Below the pieces are notes generated by a model, which saw nothing but the letters and a program-made list of their open reading frames with translations, made no database searches and had not been told where the DNA came from. The translations under genes were made by a program, and so were the position numbers. From the NCBI GenBank assembly GCA_015065325.1, contig SVQO01000005.1, positions 42,638 through 106,637 of the forward strand: a stretch of DNA of 64,000 bases, in the 5' to 3' direction. The DNA is from Oscillospiraceae bacterium (GTDB lineage: Bacteria > Bacillota > Clostridia > Oscillospirales > SIG627). Positions 35,278-43,830 of the stretch are shown here, one piece after another. Each line of letters opens with the position of its first letter. Positions within the stretch are counted from its first letter, which is position 1.

Positions 35278-36357
35278 ATGAAATATTCCATTTCTGTTAC
35301 CAAGACCACTTCCCCTAAGGAGAAGCCCGCAGACGAGTCCAAGCTCGGATTCGGAAAGCTTTTTACCGACCATATGTTCCTGATGGATTACACGCAGGAA
35401 AAAGGTTGGCACGACGCCAGAATCGTTCCTTTCGGTCCGATTCCTTTGCATCCCGCATCCACAGTCTTCCACTATGGCGTGGAGATCTTTGAGGGGATGA
35501 AGGCTTATCGCAAGGCAAACGGTGATATTTCCTTGTTCCGTCCTATGGAGAACATTAAACGTCTGAACAACAGTGCAGAGCGTCTTTGCCTTCCCGAATT
35601 GGACGAGGAGGGTTGCCTTGATATTCTTATGACTCTGGTTGAACTGGAAAAGGATTGGGTTCCTCACTCTGAAGGTACCAGCCTTTACCTTCGTCCTTTT
35701 ATGTACGGTAACGATCCTCACCTCGGCGTTCACGCCGTTAAAAATGCAACCTTTGCCGTGATTTGTTCTCCCGTTGGCGCTTACTATGCAGAAGGAATCA
35801 ATCCCGTTAAGATTGCTATCGAGTCTCAGGATGTTCGTGCTGTGAGAGGCGGTACCGGCTACGCAAAGTGTGGCGGCAACTATGCTGCATCCCTGCGCGC
35901 AGGTGAGAAAGCAGAGAAGAACGGTTATACTCAGGTTCTTTGGTTGGACGGCGTTGAAAGAAAATATATTGAAGAAGTCGGTGCGATGAACGTAATGTTT
36001 AAGATCGATGGAAAGATCGTAACTCCCGAGTTGACCGGTTCCGTTCTCCCCGGTATTACAAGAAAGAGCTGCGTTGAGCTTCTGCGCTCTTGGGGCTACA
36101 CCGTCGAAGAAAGACTGATCTCCGTTGACGAGCTCTTTGAGGCTGCCGCAAACGGCAAGCTGGAGGAAGCTTGGGGCACCGGTACTGCTGCCGTTGTATC
36201 TCCCATTGGTCAGCTTTTCTACAAGGGTGAGGAGTACGTCGTTTGCGACAATAAGATCGGTGAGCTCACTCAGAAGCTCTATGATAATCTGACCGGAATC
36301 CAGTGGGGGAAAGTCGAGGATGTGAACGGCTGGACTGTTAAAGTCTGCAATGGATAA
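35278..36357 (+). CDS. ilvE: Branched-chain amino acid aminotransferase
   Basis: IlvE exchanges the amino group between glutamate and the 2-oxoacids of Val, Leu and Ile, using PLP. The 359-aa protein is a fold-type IV, BCAT type II enzyme. Visible motifs are VFHYGVEIFEGMKAYR, RGGTGYAKCGGNYAASL with the PLP lysine, WLDGVERKYIEEVGAMN and ELTGSVLPGITRKS. An AAGGAG ribosome site precedes ATG 35278. Its place between two BCAA-type T-box ligases and the 2-oxoacid oxidoreductase genes makes it the final step of the proposed salvage route. It overlaps the next gene by 8 bases. Confidence 0.94.
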   Translation: MKYSISVTKTTSPKEKPADESKLGFGKLFTDHMFLMDYTQEKGWHDARIVPFGPIPLHPASTVFHYGVEIFEGMKAYRKANGDISLFRPMENIKRLNNSAERLCLPELDEEGCLDILMTLVELEKDWVPHSEGTSLYLRPFMYGNDPHLGVHAVKNATFAVICSPVGAYYAEGINPVKIAIESQDVRAVRGGTGYAKCGGNYAASLRAGEKAEKNGYTQVLWLDGVERKYIEEVGAMNVMFKIDGKIVTPELTGSVLPGITRKSCVELLRSWGYTVEERLISVDELFEAAANGKLEEAWGTGTAAVVSPIGQLFYKGEEYVVCDNKIGELTQKLYDNLTGIQWGKVEDVNGWTVKVCNG

Positions 36358-37009
36358 ACGAATTACGATTCTTGCAGGTCATTACGGAAGCGGAAAAACA
36401 AATATTGCGGTGAATCTGGCTTTCTTTTTGAAACGAGAAGGGAAGAACGTGTCCGTTTGTGATCTTGATATTGTAAATCCGTATTTTCGCACAAAAGACA
36501 GTTTGGAGGATTTTGAAAAAGCAGGAATTCGGTTGATTTCCTCCGAGTTTGCCAACACCAACGTTGACGTTCCGGCTTTGCCGCAGGCAATGTATGCAGT
36601 AATGGATGACAGAGAGAGCCATTTTGTACTGGATATCGGTGGTGACGATCGAGGTGCTTTGGCACTTGGCAGGCTTGCCCCTTCCATTCTGGAGGAGAAT
36701 AATTACGAGATGCTGCTTGTCGTTAATTTTTTCCGCCCGCTTACCAAAGACAGTCAGTCGATGCTTGAGGTGATGCGGGAAATGGAGCAGGCAGCGGGTA
36801 TTCGCTTTACCGGAATCGTGAATAATTCCAACTTGGGAGAAGAAACGACTCCCGATGACGTGATTTCCACGGTTGAAAAGGTTCAGGCTTTTTCCGAACT
36901 TTGCGGGTTACCTGTTGTGATGACGTCTGTGCGAGAAGAACTTTATGAAACTTTGCGGGGAAAGATCAATGATCTTTTTCCGCTGAAGCTGCAAAAAAAG
37001 TATTATTGA
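36350..37009 (+). CDS. ParA/MinD-like P-loop ATPase of unknown function in the vor operon
   Basis: The 219-aa protein has a Walker A loop AGHYGSGKTNIAVN (about 9-22), the switch I/A' region VCDLDIVNPYFRT and a DIGGDDRG segment at the Walker B position (about 95-102). The loop lacks the deviant first lysine of MinD. No membrane helix or metal motif is seen. The start overlaps ilvE by 8 bases, so it is translationally coupled. It sits directly ahead of the ferredoxin gene, which suggests a role tied to the oxidoreductase, for example in cofactor or complex maturation, but this is not known. Annotation pipelines usually call such proteins nucleotide-binding protein. Confidence 0.7.
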   Translation: MDKRITILAGHYGSGKTNIAVNLAFFLKREGKNVSVCDLDIVNPYFRTKDSLEDFEKAGIRLISSEFANTNVDVPALPQAMYAVMDDRESHFVLDIGGDDRGALALGRLAPSILEENNYEMLLVVNFFRPLTKDSQSMLEVMREMEQAAGIRFTGIVNNSNLGEETTPDDVISTVEKVQAFSELCGLPVVMTSVREELYETLRGKINDLFPLKLQKKYY

Positions 37010-37031
37010 TTTGTAAAAAGGAGAAACTTGT

Positions 37032-37238
37032 ATGGCAAAACTTACATTCAATACTGATTTTTGTAAGGGTTGCGGTCTTTGTGTCGATGCTTGTCCTAAA
37101 AAGCTGATCAGACTTGCCCCCGATAAGATCAATAAGAAAGGTCACCATCCTGCAGAAATTACCAAGCAGGAAGATTGCGTTGGCTGTGCCTTCTGTGCTC
37201 AGATGTGTCCCGACTGCGTAATCAAGGTTGAGAGGTGA
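37032..37238 (+). CDS. vorD: 2-oxoacid:ferredoxin oxidoreductase, ferredoxin-like delta subunit
   Basis: The 68-aa protein holds two [4Fe-4S] motifs, CKGCGLCVDACP (about 11-22) and CVGCAFCAQMCP (about 49-60), the layout of the delta subunit of four-subunit 2-oxoacid oxidoreductases. It passes electrons between the thiamine diphosphate subunit and free ferredoxin. An AAGGAG site lies 9 bases upstream of ATG 37032. It is followed directly by the alpha, beta and gamma subunit genes. The same small protein also occurs in 2-oxoglutarate oxidoreductases (KorD). Confidence 0.88.
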   Translation: MAKLTFNTDFCKGCGLCVDACPKKLIRLAPDKINKKGHHPAEITKQEDCVGCAFCAQMCPDCVIKVER

Positions 37239-37243
37239 AGAAT

Positions 37244-38296
37244 ATGGCAGAAAAGATTTTGATGAAGGGTAACGAGGCGATTGCGGAAGCTGCGATTCTT
37301 GCAGGTTGCCGTCATTACTTTGGATATCCGATTACTCCTCAGACCGAGGTTGCGGCTTATATGGCGAAGAAAATGCCCAAAATCGGCGGAACATTCCTTC
37401 AGGCAGAAAGCGAAATTGCCGCTATCAATATGGTTTACGGCGTTGCTTCTACCGGTAAGCGTGTTATGACCTCATCTTCCAGCCCCGGAATTTCTTTGAA
37501 GGGCGAGGGCTTATCTTATCTTGCCGGTGCAGACCTTCCCGCACTCGTTGTAAACGTACAGCGCGGCGGACCCGGTCTCGGCGGTATTCAGCCCAGTCAG
37601 TCCGACTATTTTCAGGCGACGCGCGGCGCAGGTCACGGCGACTTCCACATGATTGTTCTGGCACCCAGCTCCGTACAGGAGATGGCAGAGCTCACTGTGA
37701 AAGGCTTTGAGCTTGCTGATACTTACCGTATGACCACTATGATTTTGGCTGACGGTACCATGGGTCAGATGATGGAGCCTGTATCTCTTGATTTTGCCGT
37801 AAAGGAAGCACCTGAAAAGCCTTGGGCTACTACCGGAACCAAAATGGAAAGAGAGCATAACATTGTGAATTCTTTGTTCCTCGCTCCCGAGGCTCTCGAA
37901 AAATTTAATTTTGCTCGTTATGACCGTTATCGTGTTATCGAGGAAAATGAAACCATGTACGAAGAGTACATGATGGACGATGCCGAGATTTGCATCGCAG
38001 CATTCGGCATTGCAGCTCGTGTTGCAAAGAATGCCATTAACGAAGCGCGCAAAGAGGGGATCAAGGTTGGTATGATCCGACCCATTACTCTTTGGCCCTT
38101 CCCCAAGGCTCCCTTTGCGAAGGCTGCCGAGAAGGTGAAATCCATTATTTCCGTTGAGCTTTCCATGGGTCAGATGATTGAGGACGTAAGACTTGCGACC
38201 GAATGCAAGGTTCCCGTAACCCTTTGCAATCGTGTAGGCGGTATGATTCCTTCTCCCGAGCAGGTTTTGGAAGCCATCAGAAATGCGCAGAAGTGA
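37244..38296 (+). CDS. vorB: 2-oxoacid:ferredoxin oxidoreductase, alpha subunit (VorB type)
   Basis: The ORF track starts at a GTG (37235) that lies inside the ribosome site. ATG 37244 (MAEKILMKGNEAIAE) with GAGAGGTG upstream is preferred. The 350-aa protein has the PorA-like pyrimidine-binding domain, seen in GYPITPQTEVAAYMA, TSSSSPGISLKGEGLSYLAGADLP and VQRGGPGLGGIQPSQSDY. The length and motif order fit VorB or KorA. The T-box and ilvE context points to branched-chain 2-oxoacids, which the enzyme can decarboxylate oxidatively or, with reduced ferredoxin, form from acyl-CoA and CO2. Substrate choice cannot be read from the sequence. Confidence 0.87.
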   Translation: MAEKILMKGNEAIAEAAILAGCRHYFGYPITPQTEVAAYMAKKMPKIGGTFLQAESEIAAINMVYGVASTGKRVMTSSSSPGISLKGEGLSYLAGADLPALVVNVQRGGPGLGGIQPSQSDYFQATRGAGHGDFHMIVLAPSSVQEMAELTVKGFELADTYRMTTMILADGTMGQMMEPVSLDFAVKEAPEKPWATTGTKMEREHNIVNSLFLAPEALEKFNFARYDRYRVIEENETMYEEYMMDDAEICIAAFGIAARVAKNAINEARKEGIKVGMIRPITLWPFPKAPFAKAAEKVKSIISVELSMGQMIEDVRLATECKVPVTLCNRVGGMIPSPEQVLEAIRNAQK

Positions 38297-38306
38297 GGTG
38301 TGAACT

Positions 38307-39062
38307 ATGGTAGTATTTGATAGACCCCATGCAATGGCAGAAGTGCCGATGCATTATTGTCCCGGCTGTACCCACGGTATCGTTCACCGTCTGGTTGCCG
38401 AAGTAATCGACGAGCTTGGTATTGAAGGCAAGACTATCGGTGTAGCTCCCGTCGGCTGTTCCGTTATGGCTTACGACTATTTCAATTGCGATATGATCGA
38501 GGCTGCACACGGCAGAGCTCCTGCAGTTGCAACCGGCGTGAAGCGTGCAGATCCTGAAAATCACATTGTGTTTACTTATCAGGGCGACGGCGATCTCGCA
38601 TCTATCGGTATGGCTGAAACGGTTCATTCCGCGGCAAGAAACGAAAACATTACCATCATCTTTATCAATAACGCGATCTACGGTATGACCGGCGGTCAGA
38701 TGGCACCGACCTCTCTCCCCGGGCAGGTTACCCAGACCTCTCCCTACGGCAGAGATACCAACGCTTGTGGATTTCCCATTCGTGTCTGTGAAATGCTCTC
38801 CGAACTTGACGGACCCGAATATCTTGAGCGTGTAACCGTAAACAGCGTAAAGAATATTAAAAATGCAAAGAAGGCCATTAAGAAGGCTTTCCAGAACCAG
38901 ATCGATGGAAAAGGCTTTTCTCTGGTAGAGGTCCTCTCTTCCTGCCCCACAAACTGGGGTATGACTCCTCAGAACGCCTTGAAGTGGATTGATGAAAAGA
39001 TGATCCCTTACTATCCTCTCGGTGTTTATAAGGATCGCAGTGCAAAGGAGGAGAACAAATGA
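38307..39062 (+). CDS. vorA: 2-oxoacid:ferredoxin oxidoreductase, thiamine diphosphate-binding beta subunit
   Basis: The 251-aa protein has YCPGCTHGIVHRL near the N-terminus and the thiamine diphosphate motif TYQGDGDLASIGMAE...NNAIYGMTGGQ (about 88-132), which carries the GDGD...NN magnesium-thiamine site. It forms the catalytic core with the alpha subunit. A GAGGTG site precedes ATG 38307. The ATG of the next subunit overlaps its stop by 4 bases. The gene symbol follows the Vor naming used for archaeal enzymes, in which A and B are assigned differently by different authors. Confidence 0.88.
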   Translation: MVVFDRPHAMAEVPMHYCPGCTHGIVHRLVAEVIDELGIEGKTIGVAPVGCSVMAYDYFNCDMIEAAHGRAPAVATGVKRADPENHIVFTYQGDGDLASIGMAETVHSAARNENITIIFINNAIYGMTGGQMAPTSLPGQVTQTSPYGRDTNACGFPIRVCEMLSELDGPEYLERVTVNSVKNIKNAKKAIKKAFQNQIDGKGFSLVEVLSSCPTNWGMTPQNALKWIDEKMIPYYPLGVYKDRSAKEENK

Positions 39063-39595
39063 GCGCAAAACAGTATTTGCTTTCCGGATTTGGCGGACAG
39101 GGTATTCTGTTCACCGGTAAAATGTTGGCATACAAAGGTCTGATTGAAGACAAGCAGGTAAGCTGGCTTCCTTCTTACGGTCCCGAAATGCGTGGTGGTA
39201 CTGCAAGCTGCAGTGTCATCATCAGCGATGAGCCCGTTGGTTCTCCCATCGTGTCAAAGCCTGATATCCTTGTGGCAATGAACCTTCCTTCTTTGGATAA
39301 GTTTGAAGACAGCGTTGTACCCGGCGGTATGATCTTTTACGACTCCTCCTTGGTAGAGAGAGAGGTGAAGCGTACGGACGTCAAGGTTTATCCCGTTCCC
39401 GCAACGAAGCTTGCCGGTGAAAATGGCTTTCCGACGCTTGCCAATATGATCTTGATGGGGAAAATCTTCAAGACTCTCGATGAGTTTGACGAGGAGCAGG
39501 TTAAGAAGACCTTGACCAAAGTGATCTCCGCGAAGCGCGCTGATATGATCGATGTGAACTTGAAGGCTATGAGCCTTGGTGCGCAATTCGAATGA
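39059..39595 (+). CDS. vorC: 2-oxoacid:ferredoxin oxidoreductase, gamma subunit
   Basis: The 178-aa protein has the gamma-subunit CoA-binding pattern [17 protein letters not shown] (about 8-24), [18 protein letters not shown] and PDILVAMN. It completes the four-subunit set vorD-vorB-vorA-vorC. The start overlaps vorA (ATGA), and GGAGGAG lies upstream. It is the last gene before the third T-box. I see no clear terminator after it, so read-through into the third T-box transcript is possible. Confidence 0.88.
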   Translation: MSAKQYLLSGFGGQGILFTGKMLAYKGLIEDKQVSWLPSYGPEMRGGTASCSVIISDEPVGSPIVSKPDILVAMNLPSLDKFEDSVVPGGMIFYDSSLVEREVKRTDVKVYPVPATKLAGENGFPTLANMILMGKIFKTLDEFDEEQVKKTLTKVISAKRADMIDVNLKAMSLGAQFE

Positions 39596-39611
39596 AAAAT
39601 CCAAAACGGTA

Positions 39612-39641
39612 TTGACAAATACGATTCTGCTGTGATATAAT
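39612..39641 (+). promoter_or_regulatory. Promoter of the third T-box transcript
   Basis: TTGACA (39612-39617) and TATAAT (39636-39641) with an 18-base spacer, just after the vorC stop. Confidence 0.8.
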
Positions 39642-39660
39642 CCTTGCAAGTTTTTAAATG

Positions 39661-39908
39661 CGATGAAGGAACTATCTTCCTCTCGTAGCATCTTTCAGAG
39701 AACTGTCGGGTGGTGCAAGACAGCAAGATGTGGGGGGCGGAGTCTCATTCCGGAGCAGAGTTGCTGAATTACAGTAAGCGACTACGGCTTGCCCCGTTAT
39801 CATGGCAAAGGGTTTGTTAGAACTCGTAGAGATGGCCGTTTTTTCGGCAAACAGGGTGGTACCGCGGATTATTTCGTCCCTGAGGTTTCAAACCTCAGGG
39901 ACTTTTTT
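39661..39908 (+). promoter_or_regulatory. T-box leader, specifier CUC (leucine)
   Basis: The T-box core GGGTGGTACCGCGG lies at 39854-39867. Stem I begins at about 39661 with GATGAAGGAACTAT and includes CAGAGAACTGTCGG. The specifier region reads CTC (39744-39746), then ATTCCG and GAGC, the same 6-base distance as in the other two leaders. CUC codes for leucine. The terminator arms GTCCCTGAGGTTT and AAACCTCAGGGAC (39876-39902) are a perfect repeat followed by a T-run. This leader is more diverged than the first two. It explains the 39596-39939 gap. Confidence 0.88.
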
Positions 39909-39939
39909 CTTGAGGTTTTCAAAGAGAAAGGATAAAGAT

Positions 39940-41319
39940 ATGAAACAGATCAAAGTAGCAGACACGACTCTTTGTGCCGAAAACGGCGTATTTGGCTTTA
40001 AAGAAAAATTGGAGATCGCACGACAGCTTGATAAATTATGTGTGGATACGATTGAGCTTCCAGAAATCGAAAATGCTAAGGCTGACTGTCTTTTTGTCCG
40101 TACGGTTGCCTCCTTTGTGAAAAACAGTGTTATCTCTGTTGCTGCAGGAAGCAGTAAAGAAAGTGTTTCCAATGCGATCAGTGCGTTGACAACCGCAAAA
40201 AATGCGCGCATTCGAATTGAGGTGCCTGTTTCTCCGGTTGGAATGGAATATATTGCGAAAAAGAAGCCCGATCCTATGTTGGCTTGGATCGAAGAAGCGA
40301 TCCGCTTGGCAAAAGAAGCGGTTGATGACGTTGAATTTTGCGCTGTGGATGCTACCCGTTCAGAGGAAGATTTCCTGTCTAAAGCGATTGCTGTAGCAGT
40401 AAACGCAGGTGCAACCGCAGTTGCAGTGTGCGACAGTGCGGCAGAAATGCTACCTGATGATTTTGCCGGATTTGTCAAAAAGATTTCGGAAGGAATTTCC
40501 GTACCCGTTTCCGTTCGTTGCGATAATGCAAACGGTTTGGCAGCAGCTGCCTCCATTCTCGCGATTCGCGCCGGTGCTTCCTGTATCAAAACAGATGTAA
40601 GCGGCGTATATGCACCTATGTCTGACGTAGCTTCCATGCTGAAGAATTGCGGTAACCGCTATTCGTATTCTGCAAGAATCAATCAGACTGAGCTTTTCCG
40701 TATTTTGAAGCAGATCTCTTGGATTGCCAATAACGCCAAGGATGAAAAATCTGCAATGACGGTTGCAACAAAAGAGGATATTGAATCCTTCTTGAATGAA
40801 AGTGATGATCAAACTACGGTAATTTCTGCAGTTGCAAAACTCGGTTATGACTTATCTGAGGAAGATCAGAAGCGCGTTTATGAAGAATTTTTGCGTGTTG
40901 CTGCCAAGAAAACTGTTGGTTCTAAGGAGCTTGATGCCATTGTTGCCAGCGTTGCACTTCAAGTGCCCGCTACCTTTAAACTGGCAAATTACGTAATTAA
41001 TAACGGAAATATTATTTCTGCAAGCGCGCAGATCACCTTGGAAAAAGGCGAGAGTATTTTGCAGGGGGTATGTATCGGGGATGGCCCGGTTGATGCAGCG
41101 TTCCGCGCCATTGATCAAATTATCGGTCATCATTATGAGCTTGACGATTTCCAGATACAGTCCGTTACCGAGGGAAAGGAAGCAATGGGATCTGCTTTGG
41201 TTAAACTTCGCGCAGGTGGCAAGGTATATTCAGGAAACGGTATTTCTACCGATATTATCGGTGCCAGCATTCGCGCTTACCTGAATGCTGTGAACAAAAT
41301 TGTATATGAGGAGGCCTAA
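39940..41319 (+). CDS. LeuA-like protein (2-isopropylmalate synthase family) with lost metal-binding residues
   Basis: The start is ATG 39940 with GAAAGGAT upstream; the ORF-track start lies in the T-box. The 459-aa protein has the DRE-TIM barrel (about 1-270), a linker region and the LeuA regulatory dimer domain (about 345-455, ISASAQITLEKGES, DGPVDAAFRAID, GNGISTDIIGASIRAYLNA). The catalytic motif DTTLRDGEQ of true synthases reads DTTLCAENG here, HCHND reads RCDNA, and GLGERAGN reads GVYAPMSD. The catalytic Arg and all four metal ligands known from bacterial 2-isopropylmalate synthases are therefore replaced. It may be a leucine-sensing pseudoenzyme, or have a new activity. It is behind a Leu T-box and 3 bases ahead of a ligase gene. 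Confidence 0.8.
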   Translation: MKQIKVADTTLCAENGVFGFKEKLEIARQLDKLCVDTIELPEIENAKADCLFVRTVASFVKNSVISVAAGSSKESVSNAISALTTAKNARIRIEVPVSPVGMEYIAKKKPDPMLAWIEEAIRLAKEAVDDVEFCAVDATRSEEDFLSKAIAVAVNAGATAVAVCDSAAEMLPDDFAGFVKKISEGISVPVSVRCDNANGLAAAASILAIRAGASCIKTDVSGVYAPMSDVASMLKNCGNRYSYSARINQTELFRILKQISWIANNAKDEKSAMTVATKEDIESFLNESDDQTTVISAVAKLGYDLSEEDQKRVYEEFLRVAAKKTVGSKELDAIVASVALQVPATFKLANYVINNGNIISASAQITLEKGESILQGVCIGDGPVDAAFRAIDQIIGHHYELDDFQIQSVTEGKEAMGSALVKLRAGGKVYSGNGISTDIIGASIRAYLNAVNKIVYEEA

Positions 41320-41322
41320 AGG

Positions 41323-43824
41323 ATGAAACTTTCCTTTTCTACAAAAGGTTGGCACGATAGCGATTTCGACGGTTTTTGCAGCATTGCTGAAGAACTGCAT
41401 TTTCAGGGGATTGAGCTTCATAACATTTATAATCGCCTTTTTACAGATAAAGATGGTGCTTTTCACGATTATGCCGCCGGTGCAACCTTGCGTAAGCTCT
41501 ATGAAAAGAATCTGAAGATTCCTTGCATTGACACGATTACCGATGTTGGCGATGCTTCTTTGCAGGAACGAGCAGAGGATGAAATTGAAAAGTGTATTCG
41601 TATTGCTTCAAATCTTCATATTCCTTATATCAGATTGCGTGCAAATGACACTGAAAATGCAGAACAAACGGTAGATACGGTTTTCCGCTTGATTGAAAAG
41701 GTTTTGCCGAAGGCCAAGGAGTGTTCTGTTACTTTGCTTTTGGAAACCACCGGACCTTTTAGTGATACTTCCGTTCTTCGTGATCTTTTGGACCGCTTTG
41801 CCAGCAATTATTTTGCAGCTCTTTGGCAGATGTCTGCTGCATATTTCGGCAAAGGCGAGACGCCCGAAGAGGTCATCAAAAATCTTGGTGCTTACATTCG
41901 ACATGTGCAGTTTAACGATGCTCGCAGAACGGAAAATGGCGTTGAGTATTGTCTGGCAGGAGAAGGTGATCTTCCCATTAAAGATATTATTCTCGCACTT
42001 CGATCCGTAAATTACGACGGATTTGTTTCTTTGGTTTGGGATCCTACCTGGTGCAGCGAGCTGGATGATATGGAGATCATTTTCTCTCAGTTCGTTGGTT
42101 TCATGAATCAGTTTGGTGATCCCTCGCAAAATCAGAAAACCTTGTATTATAACCGTGCAAGAACCGGAAAGTTTGTTTGGAAAAAGGATCTTTTGATCGA
42201 CGCTACTTTTTCCGATGTTCTTGACCGTATGGTTGAAGAATTTCCCGATCAGTACGCATTCAAATATACCACTTTGGATTATACCAGAACCTATAGCCAG
42301 TTTCGCGACGATGTGGATACTTTTGCCAGAAGCTTGATCGCACTCGGTGTAAAAGCCGGCACCCACGTTGCAGTTTGGGCGTCAAATGTTCCTCAGTGGT
42401 TTATCGCATTTTGGGCTACCGTAAAGATCGGTGCAGTTCTTGTTACGGTAAATACAGCTTATAAAATTCATGAGGCAGAATACTTGCTGCGTCAATCTGA
42501 TACTCATACCTTGATCATGACTGAGGGGGCAAAGGATACCCATTACGGCAAAATCATTGCCGAGCTTTGCCCTGAACTTGAATCTTTAAAAACCGGTTGC
42601 TCTCTGCACGCAAGACGTTTGCCGTTCCTTCGCAACGTTATTACCGTCGGTTTCAAGCAGAAGGGCTGTATGACCTGGCAGGAGTCCTTGGAGCGTGCCA
42701 GTCAGATTCCAATGGAAGAGGTTCGCCGTATGGCGGCAGCCGTTGACAAGAACGACGTATGTAATATGCAATATACCTCCGGTACCACTGGATTTCCGAA
42801 GGGCGTTATGTTGACGCATTACAACGTAGTTAACAACGGAAAGTATATCGGTGACCATATGGATCTCTCTACTGCTGACCGTATGATGATACAGGTTCCT
42901 ATGTTCCACTGCTTTGGTATGGTGCTTTCTATGACTGCGGCAATGACCCACGGTGCAACGATGTTTCCGCTGCCGTATTTTTCACCTAAGCCCGCCCTTG
43001 CTTGTGTTCATAACGAGCATATTACAACGTTTAACGGCGTTCCTACCATGTTTATCGCGATGATGCAGCATCCTGATTTTGAAAAGACCGATTTTTCACA
43101 TATCCGTACCGGAATTATGGCAGGTGCAAATTGCCCTGCGGATCTGATGAAAAAGGCTGCGGATGTTATGAATATGAAGGAGATCGTATCTGTTTACGGT
43201 CAGACCGAGGCTAGCCCAGGCTGTACCATGAGCAGCTACTATGACTCTCTCCAGGTTCGTACCGAGACAGTAGGAAGTGCCTTTGCTAACGTTGAATGCA
43301 AAATCGTTGATCCTGAGACCGGTCTTGATTGTCCCGACGGCGTGAACGGCGAATTTGTTGCTCGCGGATATAACCTTATGAAGGGATATTATAAAATGCC
43401 CGGTGCAACAGCCTCCACGATTGATGATGACGGATGGCTCCATACCGGTGACCTTGCTTGCAGAACTCCGGAAGGAAACTACTTGATTACCGGCCGCTTG
43501 AAGGATATGATTATCCGCGGCGGTGAGAATATTTATCCTAAGGAAATCGAGGAATTCATTTACACCAATCCCAAGGTTCGTGATGTGCAGGTGATCGGCG
43601 TTCCGGATAAACAGTACGGTGAAGAAATCATGGCGTGCATTATCCTAAAAGAAGGTGAAACTATGACCGTGGATGAAATGAAGTCCTTCGTTGGAGCAAG
43701 TATGGCGCGTCATAAGGTTCCTCGTTACGTTGATTTTGTTGATCAATTCCCGATGAATGCTGCCGGTAAAATTTTGAAATATAAAATGCGCGAAGAAGCG
43801 GTCGAAAAATTGGGTCTGAAGTGA
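41323..43824 (+). CDS. TIM-barrel (AP endonuclease 2/sugar isomerase-like) fused to acyl-CoA ligase (leucine T-box)
   Basis: The 833-aa protein has two parts. Residues about 1-270 resemble the xylose isomerase-like/AP_endonuc_2 barrel: MKLSFSTKGWHDSDF, then IPYIRLRANDT, LLLETTGPF, IRHVQFNDA and FVSLVWDPTW. Residues about 300-833 form an ANL ligase: MQYTSGTTGFPKGVMLTHYN, VYGQTEASPG, WLHTGDLA, GRLKDMIIRGGENIYPKEIEE and AAGKILKYKM, close to FadD/medium-chain acyl-CoA synthetases. It differs from the two HTH-cupin ligases and is not a recent copy. It is 3 bases downstream of the LeuA-like gene under the Leu T-box, so isovalerate is a plausible substrate, by inference. The role of the barrel is unknown. 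Confidence 0.82.
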   Translation: MKLSFSTKGWHDSDFDGFCSIAEELHFQGIELHNIYNRLFTDKDGAFHDYAAGATLRKLYEKNLKIPCIDTITDVGDASLQERAEDEIEKCIRIASNLHIPYIRLRANDTENAEQTVDTVFRLIEKVLPKAKECSVTLLLETTGPFSDTSVLRDLLDRFASNYFAALWQMSAAYFGKGETPEEVIKNLGAYIRHVQFNDARRTENGVEYCLAGEGDLPIKDIILALRSVNYDGFVSLVWDPTWCSELDDMEIIFSQFVGFMNQFGDPSQNQKTLYYNRARTGKFVWKKDLLIDATFSDVLDRMVEEFPDQYAFKYTTLDYTRTYSQFRDDVDTFARSLIALGVKAGTHVAVWASNVPQWFIAFWATVKIGAVLVTVNTAYKIHEAEYLLRQSDTHTLIMTEGAKDTHYGKIIAELCPELESLKTGCSLHARRLPFLRNVITVGFKQKGCMTWQESLERASQIPMEEVRRMAAAVDKNDVCNMQYTSGTTGFPKGVMLTHYNVVNNGKYIGDHMDLSTADRMMIQVPMFHCFGMVLSMTAAMTHGATMFPLPYFSPKPALACVHNEHITTFNGVPTMFIAMMQHPDFEKTDFSHIRTGIMAGANCPADLMKKAADVMNMKEIVSVYGQTEASPGCTMSSYYDSLQVRTETVGSAFANVECKIVDPETGLDCPDGVNGEFVARGYNLMKGYYKMPGATASTIDDDGWLHTGDLACRTPEGNYLITGRLKDMIIRGGENIYPKEIEEFIYTNPKVRDVQVIGVPDKQYGEEIMACIILKEGETMTVDEMKSFVGASMARHKVPRYVDFVDQFPMNAAGKILKYKMREEAVEKLGLK

Positions 43825-43830
43825 TTTTGG

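Noticed and set aside
39059-39595. Pyruvate:ferredoxin oxidoreductase instead of a branched-chain enzyme
   Set aside because: The four separate small subunits and the 350-aa alpha chain fit VOR or KOR better than one-chain clostridial PFOR. KOR remains possible; the T-box and ilvE context favours VOR.
39654-39950. ORF-track start at 39802 for the LeuA-like protein
   Set aside because: The first 46 codons run through the T-box core and terminator. The real start at 39940 has a ribosome site and family-like N-terminus.
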